Of a DNA stretch of 42,871 nt, positions 1 to 7,680 are shown one piece after another (the stretch's first letter is position 1; every line of letters starts with the position of its first letter). The stretch is from Candidatus Woesearchaeota archaeon. Its GTDB lineage: Archaea > Nanobdellota > Nanobdellia > Woesearchaeales > JAGWAF01. Position numbers and translations under genes: made by a program. The notes below the pieces were generated by a model, which saw nothing but the letters and a program-made list of their open reading frames with translations, made no database searches and had not been told where the DNA came from. The stretch lies in NCBI GenBank assembly GCA_018303205.1, contig JAGVYP010000034.1:1-42871 (forward strand), read 5' to 3'.

Positions 1-537
1 TAAAAAATCAGCTCTTCGTATTTGAATGCCGTCTGTTTGTATAGTGAGGGTATTATCCTGACCGAGTTTTGCAACTAAATTACCGTTATGTCTACGTGTT
101 TCTCCTATTTTTGTTCTGTCTAAAGACAAAGGATGTGCTTGAGAAAAACGAGCGATATCAACAGGATAAGCTCTGAAGTGCGATTGATCATGAGTTCTTA
201 ACAAAACAGGATCAGTAAATAATACAGAATGATGTGGTTCCAATTCAGTTTTATAATCAGGATATTCTCTTAAGACACCTTCCCATGCAACTTGCTCCAA
301 GAATATAAAAGAACCCGAAGGAACTGCTGGGCGTTCGATAGGAAAATAATGCAAAGTTCCTCTGAGAGGATCATAAGCTATACTTCCGAAAAGAAAAGAA
401 GGAAAGTAAGAATGTGCTTCCCTTTTTTCTGCAGTGTGCAGTTTCATAAGAAGGGAACGAACAGATTCAGGACTTTCAGGTTTCTGATAGTAACTTTGAA
501 CAGCTTCTGTGAGATTTTGTGATGAAAGTTTTGACAT
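1..537 (-). CDS. Hypothetical protein, 3' end outside the window
   Basis: An uninterrupted reading frame runs from an ATG at 537 to the window edge, 179 codons without a stop. The product begins MSKLSSQNLTEAVQSYYQKP and has no membrane segment, signal peptide or motif that I recognise. It is mixed polar/aromatic and looks soluble. A TATA-like stretch (TTTTTATATAG on the minus strand, about 561-571) lies about 27 nt before the ATG, which fits a nearly leaderless archaeal transcript and supports this start. It is divergent from the ribosomal protein operon. The gene is real by frame length and promoter; its function is unknown. Confidence 0.6.
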   Translation of the reverse strand, partial: MSKLSSQNLTEAVQSYYQKPESPESVRSLLMKLHTAEKREAHSYFPSFLFGSIAYDPLRGTLHYFPIERPAVPSGSFIFLEQVAWEGVLREYPDYKTELEPHHSVLFTDPVLLRTHDQSHFRAYPVDIARFSQAHPLSLDRTKIGETRRHNGNLVAKLGQDNTLTIQTDGIQIRRADFL

Positions 538-773
538 AAAAAGTTATGAAATACAGGAGCTATATAAAAATTAAGGTCTGGACCATCCTTTATCATGTTT
601 ATAATTCTTATCTTGTTTTTGTTTTATCTTTTATGGTAAAGCTTATTTTTTGATTTTTGTTTGAGAATTTTTTTATAAAAAATGGAGAATAAGGAAAAAT
701 AAGGAAAACTTTTACATCTGAAATTAAAGAACAATAGAATTAGTAACAATATAGAAAATAATATTGGATAGCA
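538..773. other. AT-rich divergent intergenic region
   Basis: No open frame of useful length is seen. The left end holds the TATA box of the minus-strand gene. The rest is T- and A-rich with no repeat or hairpin that I could support. Confidence 0.5.
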
Positions 774-848
774 AATTTTATAAACCAAACCCAAATCCAG
801 AAGGTATCACCCAAGTACTAGTGGCAAAAGCTGACTAGGAGGGTCAAC
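774..848 (+). promoter_or_regulatory. Promoter and structured leader of the uL1 operon
   Basis: A TATA-like box (ATTTTATAAACC, about 775-786) is followed by a leader of roughly 40 nt. In the leader, CTAG at 818-821 pairs with CTAG at 835-838. Between them GGC-AAAA-GCT forms an upper stem, separated from the lower stem by an asymmetric T/GA internal loop. The 3' strand of the hairpin runs into the Shine-Dalgarno sequence AGGAGGGT (837-844), six bases before the ATG. Archaeal L1 is known to repress its own mRNA by binding an rRNA-like stem with an asymmetric loop. This hairpin is a candidate for that site, but that is inference. Confidence 0.5.
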
Positions 849-1586
849 ATGGAAAAAAAAGAAGTACAGCAAGCACTACAAACACTTAAAACAAATTCTC
901 CTCAACGCAAGTTTAAACAATCCATAGACCTTATTATTACCTTAAAAGAGCTGAACTTAAAAAAACCCGAAGAACAAGTTGACGTCTTTGTAGCATTAAG
1001 CCATACCACAGGAAAAAAAAGAAAGATATGCGCACTCATAGGACCAGAACTCAAAGAACAAGCAACCAACACATGCGATCATGTTATTCTCTCAGACGAA
1101 TTTGAAAGAATAGCAACCAATAAAAAAAATGTCAAAAAACTCGCAAGCCAATACGACTTCTTTATCGCACAAGCAAACATCATGACACAAGTAGCAAAAC
1201 ACTTTGGTAGAATATTTGGCCCTAAAGGAAAAATGCCCAACCCCAAAGCAGGATGTGTTGTCCCTCCTAACGCAAATCTTACACAACTTGCTCAACGATT
1301 ACAACAAACTGCACACCTCAAAGCAAAAACAGAACTTGCGACAAAAGTAAGAGTAGGAACAGAAGACATGAAAGAAGAAGAAGTCATGGACAACATTCAA
1401 AGCATCTACGCAGCACTCCTCAGAACATTACCCAATGAAAAAAATAATGTCAAACAAGTCATGCTCAAACTCACCATGGGAAAACCCGTTGTTGTAGGAA
1501 AAGTACAAGAAGACACCACCAAAAAAACAAAGAAAAAAATAGTACAACCTAAAGAAACAACAGAAACTGCAGAGGTGCAAGCATGA
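849..1586 (+). CDS. rpl1: Large-subunit ribosomal protein uL1
   Basis: This is archaeal ribosomal protein L1, which forms the L1 stalk and helps release deacylated tRNA from the E site. The diagnostic segment FGRIFGPKGKMPNPKAG lies near residues 118-134, and the two-domain order is intact. At 245 residues it is longer than the usual ~215-220 because of a lysine-, threonine- and glutamate-rich C-terminal tail of about 25 residues. A strong Shine-Dalgarno sequence (AGGAGGGT) fixes the start. The stop overlaps the uL10 start by 4 nt (ATGA), so the two are translationally coupled. The order uL1-uL10-P1 is the standard archaeal operon, usually preceded by uL11, which is not upstream here. Confidence 0.97.
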   Translation: MEKKEVQQALQTLKTNSPQRKFKQSIDLIITLKELNLKKPEEQVDVFVALSHTTGKKRKICALIGPELKEQATNTCDHVILSDEFERIATNKKNVKKLASQYDFFIAQANIMTQVAKHFGRIFGPKGKMPNPKAGCVVPPNANLTQLAQRLQQTAHLKAKTELATKVRVGTEDMKEEEVMDNIQSIYAALLRTLPNEKNNVKQVMLKLTMGKPVVVGKVQEDTTKKTKKKIVQPKETTETAEVQA

Positions 1587-2428
1587 GCTACACCACTAAA
1601 GCAGCACCCCAAAAAAAAGAAAGCGTAAAAAAATTTGTTCACCTCCTCAAAGAATACCCTATTATCGCAGCAGTGAATATGGAAAATCTTCCAGCAAAAC
1701 AACTGCAGCACATACGACAGGTACTCCGCGGAAAAGTAGAACTGGTCATGACCAAAAGAAGGTTGATGAAACTTGCCATTGAACAATGTAAACAAGAAAA
1801 ACCAGGCTTAGAAAAAATTGAAACACAACTCAAAGGCATGCCCGCATTGCTCTTTACCAAAGACAATCCTTTTACACTCTATAAAACCATAAAGAAAAAC
1901 AAATCAAAAGCACCTGCCAGAGCAGGACAAATAGCACCCAGCGAGATTATTGTTCCTGCAGGACCTACCGGATTTTTACCAGGACCTATTATCGGAGAAT
2001 TAGGAGCCTTAGGAATAAAATCAAAAGTAGACCAGGGAAAAATTACCATTGTCCAAGACAGCGTAGTTTGCAAAGAAGGACAAGTGATCTCAGCACCTTT
2101 AGCAGCAATGCTCACACGATTAAACATTAACCCTATGGAAGTAGGACTTGACATTACTGCAGTCTATGAAAAAGGAACTATCTTTGACAAAAAAGTACTC
2201 GACATTGACGAAGAACAATTCAATAAAAACTTACAACAAGCAATTAGATGGGGAATGAATTTGTCTGTCGAAACAGCATTCCCAACCAAAGAAAATAGGG
2301 AGCTCCTCATCCAGAAAGCATATCGTGACGCAAAAGGACTTGCACTCGAATGCGCGATTTACAATAAAGAAGTGATAGAAGAGTTGCTTGCAAAAGCATA
2401 CCGGCAAGGAAAAACCTTACAACCATGA
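1583..2428 (+). CDS. rpl10: Large-subunit ribosomal protein uL10 (P0), lacking the acidic tail
   Basis: This is the stalk base protein P0, which binds 23S rRNA beside uL11 and carries the P1 dimers. The N-terminal RNA-binding domain and the inserted domain (GPTGFLPGPIIGELGALGI at about 130-148) are clear, followed by helical P1-binding spine sequence near residues 215-275. Archaeal P0 is usually about 300-340 residues and ends in a charged hinge plus the same GLGALFG-type peptide as P1. Here it stops at 281 residues without either. A structured repeat begins at the stop codon itself, so the tail may have been lost by insertion of that element. Translation is coupled to uL1 through a 4-nt overlap. 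Confidence 0.95.
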   Translation: MSYTTKAAPQKKESVKKFVHLLKEYPIIAAVNMENLPAKQLQHIRQVLRGKVELVMTKRRLMKLAIEQCKQEKPGLEKIETQLKGMPALLFTKDNPFTLYKTIKKNKSKAPARAGQIAPSEIIVPAGPTGFLPGPIIGELGALGIKSKVDQGKITIVQDSVVCKEGQVISAPLAAMLTRLNINPMEVGLDITAVYEKGTIFDKKVLDIDEEQFNKNLQQAIRWGMNLSVETAFPTKENRELLIQKAYRDAKGLALECAIYNKEVIEELLAKAYRQGKTLQP

Positions 2429-2579
2429 AGGTCACCGTCCTCAGGTCAAAGAAATGCACTATAATCACGATCATCAAGGTCATCACCTTGGAGTACAACC
2501 AGAAAATTGAGCGATTCATGCAGCTCAATTTTCGCGAAATCTGCGATCAACGAAGCAGTAGATCTCCGTGATGACCTTC
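2427..2579 (-). repeat. Family 1 structured element, copy A1
   Basis: Read on the minus strand, this 153-nt copy has an 11-bp outer stem (AAGGTCATCAC at 2578-2568, partner at 2486-2476) and GGAG pairing with CTCC. It also has the hairpin CTGC-loop-GCAG with GATC in its loop, and a 10-bp stem AAAATTGAGC/GCTCAATTTT closed by the conserved loop TGCATGAATC. A 48-nt tail then ends GACCTGAGGACGGTGACCTTC-like. It differs from copy A2 at only 4 of 153 positions, in inverted orientation 9 kb away. It starts inside the uL10 stop codon and separates rpl10 from rpl12. Confidence 0.85.
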
Positions 2580-2667
2580 ATAAAAGAAGTGAAAAATAAA
2601 GATTGACAAAAAATTATAAGAAAAAATTGAAAAGAAAAAAAGATAACACTTATGGAGGTAAACAACC

Positions 2668-2994
2668 ATGGAATACATCTATGCAGCATTGCTGATCCAC
2701 AAAGCAGGCGGCAAAGTAGAAGAAGCAAAAGTCAAAAAAGTATTAGAAGCAGCAGGAATAAAAGTTGATGAAGCACGTGTGAAAGCACTCGTAGCATCCC
2801 TTGATGGCGTAAACATTGATGAAGCTATCGAGAAAGCTGCAAGCGTCGCAGTCGCAGCACCTGTTGCAGCAGCTCCAACAACTGGCGGAGCAGCAGCAAG
2901 CGGAGAAGCAAAGAAAGACGAAAAGAAAAAAGAAGAAGAAGACAAGAAAGCAGCTGAACAAGCATCAGCAGGGCTAGGAGCCTTGTTTGGGTAA
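2668..2994 (+). CDS. rpl12: Large-subunit ribosomal protein P1 (archaeal L12)
   Basis: This is the acidic stalk protein P1, which dimerises through its N-terminal helices on uL10 and recruits translational GTPases with its C-terminal tail. The sequence shows the N-terminal four-helix region ([16 protein letters not shown]), an alanine-rich hinge at about residues 57-75, a charged segment of lysine and glutamate, and the GLGALFG tail. The length of 108 matches the family. The start is set by GGAGGT (about 2655-2660). An AT-rich stretch (AAATTATAAG, about 2609-2618) could be its own promoter, which would matter because the repeat element interrupts the operon upstream. Confidence 0.97.
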   Translation: MEYIYAALLIHKAGGKVEEAKVKKVLEAAGIKVDEARVKALVASLDGVNIDEAIEKAASVAVAAPVAAAPTTGGAAASGEAKKDEKKKEEEDKKAAEQASAGLGALFG

Positions 2995-3038
2995 AAACGT
3001 TTGAGCAGCATGTTTTTTTCTTTTTCCTATAGGCACTC

Positions 3039-3929
3039 ATGGACAAAGGTAGTTTATACGAGCAACAAAACCTTTTAAAGCAGGAATTACATAGCCTTCG
3101 CACCCAGCTTAAAGATTGGAAAGATCAAAAAGAGAATGCATATCAGGAAAAAGAAGCTCTTTCTCAACAGATTATCAAACTTATTCAGGAAGTAAAACAG
3201 CTCAGAGGAAAAAGGAATATTCTTACTGATGAAGTAGCGGAAAAAAAGAAGACACGGGAAGAACTCAACAAAGCAGTAAAAGAAAAAGTAGAAGGATTAA
3301 AGACCTTTAAAGAACAGCATCAAGATGTTTTGAAGAGAAAAGAGCCTCATGAACGAGAAGACAGTCCTGATTTTCTCCAAAGACACATGCAACAGTTAGA
3401 AGAAAAAATAGAAACAGAAGTCATGAGCTTTGAAAAAGAAAAAAAACTTATGGAACAAATCAAGACATTACGAAAAAAGTATCTTGCTCTCAAAGAAGGA
3501 AGCACCGTTTTTAAACAACTTCACGAGACTTCTAAAGAAATCAAAAAGCTCAAAAGAGACGCTGATACCTCACATCAAGATCTGCAAACCAAAGCAAAAA
3601 CAAGCCAAGAAATTCATGAGCAAGTTATGAAAAAAAGCAGGGAAATTGAAGAACTCAAAAAAAAAGAAGAAGAAAAGTATGTTGTCTTTGCTGAGAAGAA
3701 AAAAAAGTATTATGACCTCGTCGTTCAGGTAAAGAGTAAATCTGAAGAACTGGAAGCAATTGAAGAAAAACTAGGAATAGAAAAACAACAGAAGAGAAAA
3801 GAAGAAGAGAAAAAAGAAAAAGAGAAAATAGCTCATTCTGCAGAAGAAGTCCACGCAAAAATGAAACGAGGAGAGAAATTAACCAATGAGGACTTGCTTA
3901 TTTTACAGGCAAGTGACGAAGAAGAGTGA
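3039..3929 (+). CDS. Coiled-coil protein, COG1340-like
   Basis: The 296-residue product is almost entirely charged heptad-like helix rich in K, E and Q, from about residue 10 to 270. It has no globular domain or signal and ends in NEDLLILQASDEEE. This matches the uncharacterised archaeal coiled-coil family COG1340, whose members often sit near translation genes and are suspected to work with ribosomes. It follows rpl12 by 44 nt on the same strand, so co-transcription is likely. No enzymatic residues can be pointed to. The family call rests on composition, length and context. Confidence 0.75.
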   Translation: MDKGSLYEQQNLLKQELHSLRTQLKDWKDQKENAYQEKEALSQQIIKLIQEVKQLRGKRNILTDEVAEKKKTREELNKAVKEKVEGLKTFKEQHQDVLKRKEPHEREDSPDFLQRHMQQLEEKIETEVMSFEKEKKLMEQIKTLRKKYLALKEGSTVFKQLHETSKEIKKLKRDADTSHQDLQTKAKTSQEIHEQVMKKSREIEELKKKEEEKYVVFAEKKKKYYDLVVQVKSKSEELEAIEEKLGIEKQQKRKEEEKKEKEKIAHSAEEVHAKMKRGEKLTNEDLLILQASDEEE

Positions 3930-4014
3930 AACGTTCTAAGCACACTTTTTGAAAATTTTACTTTTATTTTATAGAGAATAAAAAAGATAGTTTACAAAAA
4001 AGAAGGAATACTGT

Positions 4015-4191
4015 TTAATTTTTCTTTGTTAAGAATTCTGTATAATGGCATTTGCCACAAGTAACTCTATCTTTATGTTGCGCTAAGAAATGACCTTGGC
4101 CACACTTGGGACAGGTTCTGTTTCTTGCCCTTCCTTTGTCATAGAGTTTAGAGACGGTGTATGCTTTTCCTTTTTTTTCAGTTTTTGCCAT
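4015..4191 (-). CDS. rps27ae: Small-subunit ribosomal protein eS27a (eS31)
   Basis: A 58-residue frame starts at ATG 4191 and ends at TAA 4015. It reads [20 protein letters not shown] and continues with a zinc ribbon: C27-x2-C30 and C45-x2-C48, in the contexts [12 protein letters not shown] and [10 protein letters not shown]. This is the archaeal form of ribosomal protein S27a, without the ubiquitin fusion seen in eukaryotes. It usually follows eS24 in one operon. Here a family 1 structured element sits between the two genes, in the eS27a leader. Only a weak ribosome binding site is visible. Confidence 0.95.
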   Translation of the reverse strand: MAKTEKKGKAYTVSKLYDKGRARNRTCPKCGQGHFLAQHKDRVTCGKCHYTEFLTKKN

Positions 4192-4253
4192 GGTGTCACG
4201 TGTTTATTTTTTTATGATTCTTTTAATTTTTAGTATTTTTATTTTTTAATGCT

Positions 4254-4354
4254 GCAACATTGCGGAGATACACTGCTCCGTTGATCGCAGATAACGCGTC
4301 GAACACCCTGCATGAATCGGGTGTTCTCCTGATCCTACTCCAAGGCAATGTTGC
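4254..4354 (+). repeat. Family 1 structured element, copy B
   Basis: Outer stem GCAACATTGC (4254-4263) pairs with GCAATGTTGC (4345-4354). Next come GGAG/CTCC, hairpin CTGC-TCCGTTGATC-GCAG, then ACGCGTC, stem GAACACCC/GGGTGTTC around loop TGCATGAATC, and TCCTGATCCTA. All stems are fully paired and differ in sequence from those of copies A, C and E, while the unpaired core is the same. It lies in the interval between eS24 and eS27a. Confidence 0.85.
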
Positions 4355-4369
4355 TAAATAATAAGGGTG

Positions 4370-4744
4370 TTATTCCTTTTTTTCTTCTGCAGATGTTGCT
4401 TGTTTCTCTTCTACGGCTTTTTTCTTTTCTTCCACAGCTTTTTTACGAGCTTCTTCTGCAGCTTTTTGCTCTGCTCGACGCTGTTTTCGAGGGATAATCT
4501 CTATTTTTTTCACTGCATCTTCATTATCATAGACATACGCTTTTATTTTTGCTTTGTTCTTTCGATATTGGGTATAAATATGACGAACTTTGACTAAACT
4601 CTCTTTTGATTTTAGCTCATGTGCAATTTCTTTTGCAATTTCTACATTAGAAGGCGTTGCTTTTTCTCCAAAATCAGATTCTGCTTCTACCCTTGTTCTT
4701 GCAAGGAGATTATTTTTGTATTTATTCGTGATGGTTAGGGTCAT
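4370..4744 (-). CDS. rps24e: Small-subunit ribosomal protein eS24
   Basis: This is eS24, a small-subunit protein of archaea and eukaryotes. Residues 1-85 show the family fold signature: an early beta strand (TLTITNKYKNNLLARTRVE), TPSNVEIAKEIA, then VRHIYTQYRKNKAKIKAYVYDN. The 124-residue length includes a C-terminal alanine-, lysine- and glutamate-rich helix of about 35 residues that the core family lacks. Its start is 1 nt from the end of rpo7, so the two are co-transcribed. In many archaea spt4 lies between rpo7 and eS24; it is absent here. Confidence 0.93.
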   Translation of the reverse strand: MTLTITNKYKNNLLARTRVEAESDFGEKATPSNVEIAKEIAHELKSKESLVKVRHIYTQYRKNKAKIKAYVYDNEDAVKKIEIIPRKQRRAEQKAAEEARKKAVEEKKKAVEEKQATSAEEKKE

Positions 4745-4745
4745 G

Positions 4746-5336
4746 TTATTTCTTCTCCTTTACGTCTTTTTTCGTCTCTTTTGATTCTTTTTGTTCTTTG
4801 GGTTTATTTTCTTCTTCAATCCATTCAAGTTTTCCTAATCCTTGTTGTCTCATGGTTAAGCCTAACTTAGGATTGGTTACTTCTTTAAAAGATACTGCGA
4901 TAACACGTGCAAGGCAGATATCATTTACTTTGAGAGCTCTATTGGTTTCCTTCCCTGTTAAGACTTTATCTTTTGCAAAACTGACAAAATCATCCATGGT
5001 TTGTGAGATATGGATCATACCGTCCATAGGTCCTAGTGCAATGAAGGCTCCGAAATCTGCAATATCTTTGATATTTCCTGGAAGGACTTCTTGCAATTCA
5101 GGTTTAAAAGTGATGACTTCAAAGAGTGCTTCATAGTAGGCAGCACCGTCTCCTGGAATAATTTTTCCTTCTTTAATTTCTTTCAAGCCAAAAACATCAA
5201 TAACAATGCCTAATTCTGCATCGATGTACCCATCATATTTTTGTTTTATAGCTTTGATTACAGATTCCTCTACCTTAAGATCAAAAAAACGTGGCGGGAC
5301 TCGGATATGGTCTTTTAGTTCAGTACGATAAAACAC
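4746..5336 (-). CDS. rpo7: DNA-directed RNA polymerase subunit Rpo7 (RpoE')
   Basis: This is the Rpo7 stalk subunit of archaeal RNA polymerase, the Rpb7 homologue. It pairs with Rpo4, binds emerging RNA and helps open the promoter. The N-terminal domain begins MFYRTELKDHIRVPPRFF. The C-terminal S1/OB domain contains PGDGAAYYEALFEVITFKP and GAFIALGPMDGMIHIS at about residues 96-120. The length of 196 is normal. The start codon is GTG at 5336, preceded by GGGG. A TATA-like CTTTTTAAAG on the minus strand near 5370-5380 marks the promoter. It heads the rpo7-eS24 transcript. Confidence 0.95.
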   Translation of the reverse strand: MFYRTELKDHIRVPPRFFDLKVEESVIKAIKQKYDGYIDAELGIVIDVFGLKEIKEGKIIPGDGAAYYEALFEVITFKPELQEVLPGNIKDIADFGAFIALGPMDGMIHISQTMDDFVSFAKDKVLTGKETNRALKVNDICLARVIAVSFKEVTNPKLGLTMRQQGLGKLEWIEEENKPKEQKESKETKKDVKEKK

Positions 5337-5497
5337 AGTAAATACCCCTGTTAAGGGTTGACTTCCTCTTTAAAAAGCTTGTGGAAAGGAGTGTCAATAC
5401 TATTTATTTACTATATTGTTGTTTATTTTTTTTATTTATTTTTGACCTGATGATCACCACCTCGAGAGGGGTATGACGAAAAAAAAGATTATTTTCT

Positions 5498-5908
5498 CTA
5501 CATGATCTCCAAGTGCGTTTTTCCTTTCATGACAATACAAGGAACACCCCTTTTTTTCAAACGCTCTCTTAACTGTTTGTCCTGCGTGGCAATCATCGTA
5601 TGAAAAGGCTGCGCATGAGCAATCGCAAAAAGAAGATCATCAACATGATGCGTATTTTTTCTTTCTTGAAGCAACGAAGTATCTTTGATTTGTATACCAT
5701 TTTTCTTTATGATTTCCAAGGCCAAGCGTGCCGCAGTTTTATGCAATCCTTTTTGTTCTTCAACAATCTTTTTTATTTCTGTCATAGTCTCATCAAGAAC
5801 AAGAAGAAGATATTTTTCGTGCAGAATGCGTTCTATCTCATCAATAATATTTAATGCGTATTGCCCCGGTAAGAGCAAAAAATTAGTGTCAAGAAAAATC
5901 TGTTTCAT
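5498..5908 (-). CDS. PIN-domain protein, FCF1/COG1412-like
   Basis: This is a 136-residue PIN-fold ribonuclease. The acidic metal-binding set is visible: D7 in MKQIFLDTNFLLLP, the central DETMTEIKK region, and D91/D92 in HHVDDLLFAIA followed by IATQDKQLRERLKKRGVP. The length and the N-terminal motif fit the archaeal FCF1-like group (COG1412), relatives of the eukaryotic pre-rRNA nuclease Utp24, better than toxin VapC. This family is often found next to rpo7 in archaea, as here. The start overlaps the stop of the upstream lipoprotein gene by 4 nt. No antitoxin gene is adjacent, which argues against a VapBC pair. Confidence 0.85.
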   Translation of the reverse strand: MKQIFLDTNFLLLPGQYALNIIDEIERILHEKYLLLVLDETMTEIKKIVEEQKGLHKTAARLALEIIKKNGIQIKDTSLLQERKNTHHVDDLLFAIAHAQPFHTMIATQDKQLRERLKKRGVPCIVMKGKTHLEIM

Positions 5909-6726
5909 AGTTGAAAAGGATCACCACACTCACAAGCATGCACATATCCCCAAGCTAAACCTAAATTATCAACGATATGCTGATAGCGACCCATGTTATA
6001 GTTCTCTATACTATTCCCTAAATTTCTTAACGCACCTGTTTTAGCATCTTCTTGTTCACACGTCATTTTTTGATAACCGACATTTGCAAAGACAAAATGT
6101 GCAGAAAGAACCTTTTCTAGAGCTTGACCCGCAGGAACCTGCAACACTTGAGGACAGGTAACACTTGGATATTCAAAGAATTGTGCTTCAGCATCATCAG
6201 ATGCGTTAATAACTACCTTCCCTGCTTTTTTCTTTTTGAAAACCGCTATGTAATGATTCTCTTCTTCAGTAGCATTCACCAAAACTGCATCATCAACAAT
6301 GCAAGATAAATTTTCCAAGAGCCTAACTGCATGCATCTGCGCAAAAACAAAAGGCTTGATAGTAGTACAGGAAAGATCCTGTTGTTCATTAAACAAAGAA
6401 GGATCAAGCGTTTGAGTGATATTAGCTATTGCAAATGCAAGCATTTCCTTCTCCTTCTTGGTAAGCGTGTCTGTAGGAACCGCTTGTAAGAGTGAGAGTG
6501 CGCTTTCTCTTAATTCCCGTGCAGAACAACCCTGTTTTCCTACAGGTTCAAGCAAAGGTGTTGTAGAACATTCATCCAAAGTGTCCTCAATACCATCTTG
6601 ATCTGCATCAGGAATTTTAATCTCTTCAATCGGTTGTTCCTGAGTACAAGCAGAAAGCAGAAGTAAAAAGAAGAAAAGTGATACAAGAAGAAAGATCAAA
6701 AAAGAACGAGGGATTAACACTGACAT
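5905..6726 (-). CDS. Predicted surface lipoprotein with TSP3-like calcium motif
   Basis: I prefer the ATG at 6726 over the one at 6744, because it gives a clean signal: basic start, a 17-residue hydrophobic run, then lipobox LLSAC with Cys27. A calcium-binding thrombospondin type 3-like segment follows (DADQDGIEDTLDEC, residues 40-53). The remaining ~220 residues are Cys-containing and end WGYVHACECGDPFQL. It overlaps the upstream surface-protein gene by 13 nt, and its end overlaps the PIN gene by 4 nt. The C-terminal W-x-Y-V-x-A-C-x-C pattern also ends the upstream protein, so the two are probably divergent paralogues. Function is unknown; a cell-envelope role is inferred. Confidence 0.7.
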   Translation of the reverse strand: MSVLIPRSFLIFLLVSLFFFLLLLSACTQEQPIEEIKIPDADQDGIEDTLDECSTTPLLEPVGKQGCSARELRESALSLLQAVPTDTLTKKEKEMLAFAIANITQTLDPSLFNEQQDLSCTTIKPFVFAQMHAVRLLENLSCIVDDAVLVNATEEENHYIAVFKKKKAGKVVINASDDAEAQFFEYPSVTCPQVLQVPAGQALEKVLSAHFVFANVGYQKMTCEQEDAKTGALRNLGNSIENYNMGRYQHIVDNLGLAWGYVHACECGDPFQL

Positions 6727-7559
6727 GCTATGACGTAATTCCATGCATTACGATAATTCCAACTAGCTTTTAAATATTGTTGTTGTTCTAACGCTTCCCG
6801 TGCTAAAGCTAATGCATTTTGTCCTTGAACTCTTACTTTTTCATCCACACAAGAAGCATCAACGGCAGCAGCAGCAAGCACATCTTCAGCTTTCATGATC
6901 AACTGAAGAGCTTCACCTGCTTGAGAAAGCTCAGGACAATTAAGATATCCCCTGTCATCAAAATCAACAGTAGGAGCATACTTACTCTCGTCTTCTTGCC
7001 TAAATGCAACAACACTCTTATCATAAGTTACTCTGCCACCATACGCATTATCTTCTAAAGGAATACAACCTAAAAATGCTAAGGCATCCATGGCTTCCCT
7101 ATCATTCCTAAAGAACCTGTCAGAGCATTGAGAAATAGTCCTGTGCATAAGACTAGAAACAGCGAGATTATATTTTACACGCGCTGGATTTGATAAAGAA
7201 ACATAAGGAATAGATTGCACACGCTGTAATGCAGCTAGATAGGCTCCCTTTGCCTGATAAGAGGGATCTAAGATAAGTAAGGAACTCTCAGTTTCTCTTT
7301 CTTTTCTTTCAACTGAAGAAGGAACTACTTCCTCTGGTATACTCTGCTCCTCTTCAAAGTCTTTTCCTTCTTCCTGGTCTGTCTTTTCTTCTTCAAGAAT
7401 TGCCTCTTGTTGAGAAGAAGGTTGTGTTGGAATTTCTTTTTGAGGTATCACTTGAGGTAAAAAAGAGGTGATCATAAACCAACTCAAAACACCCAAAATG
7501 ATTAAGAGCAAAAACAAGACAAAAAAACCAATTCCTTTACTTTTTTCGTTTACCATCAC
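6714..7559 (-). CDS. Membrane-anchored surface protein with C-terminal CxC
   Basis: The 281-residue product has one N-terminal membrane helix (about 10-33) and a Glu/Gln/Ser-rich linker (35-95). A helical outer domain follows with scattered cysteines, ending NAWNYVIACQC. The C-terminal region (REALEQQQYLKASWNYRNAWNYV) resembles a TPR-like helical pair. The terminal C-x-C is shared with the downstream lipoprotein. It is the first gene of the minus-strand cluster that runs into the PIN gene. I recognise no catalytic motif. Confidence 0.65.
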   Translation of the reverse strand: MMVNEKSKGIGFFVLFLLLIILGVLSWFMITSFLPQVIPQKEIPTQPSSQQEAILEEEKTDQEEGKDFEEEQSIPEEVVPSSVERKERETESSLLILDPSYQAKGAYLAALQRVQSIPYVSLSNPARVKYNLAVSSLMHRTISQCSDRFFRNDREAMDALAFLGCIPLEDNAYGGRVTYDKSVVAFRQEDESKYAPTVDFDDRGYLNCPELSQAGEALQLIMKAEDVLAAAAVDASCVDEKVRVQGQNALALAREALEQQQYLKASWNYRNAWNYVIACQC

Positions 7560-7680
7560 AAACCTCTTTTTATCTCGTTTTTCTCTTTTTTCAGGATTTG
7601 AGTTTATTAAAGTTTCGGGATATTAGAAGATCTAAAAGAGGGTACAAAGCTTTTTATAGCAAACAAAACTAAGAAAGACT

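Noticed and set aside
1092-3103. Minus-strand frames opposite uL1, uL10, P1 and the coiled-coil gene
   Set aside because: Antisense shadows of lysine/glutamate-rich genes, giving Phe/Ser/Leu-rich frames without promoters.
5440-5490. C/D box small RNA with TGATGA
   Set aside because: A C-box-like motif exists, but no matching D/D' CTGA boxes at the proper spacing could be found.
5498-5908. VapC toxin
   Set aside because: The PIN protein resembles the FCF1 group and has no adjacent antitoxin gene.
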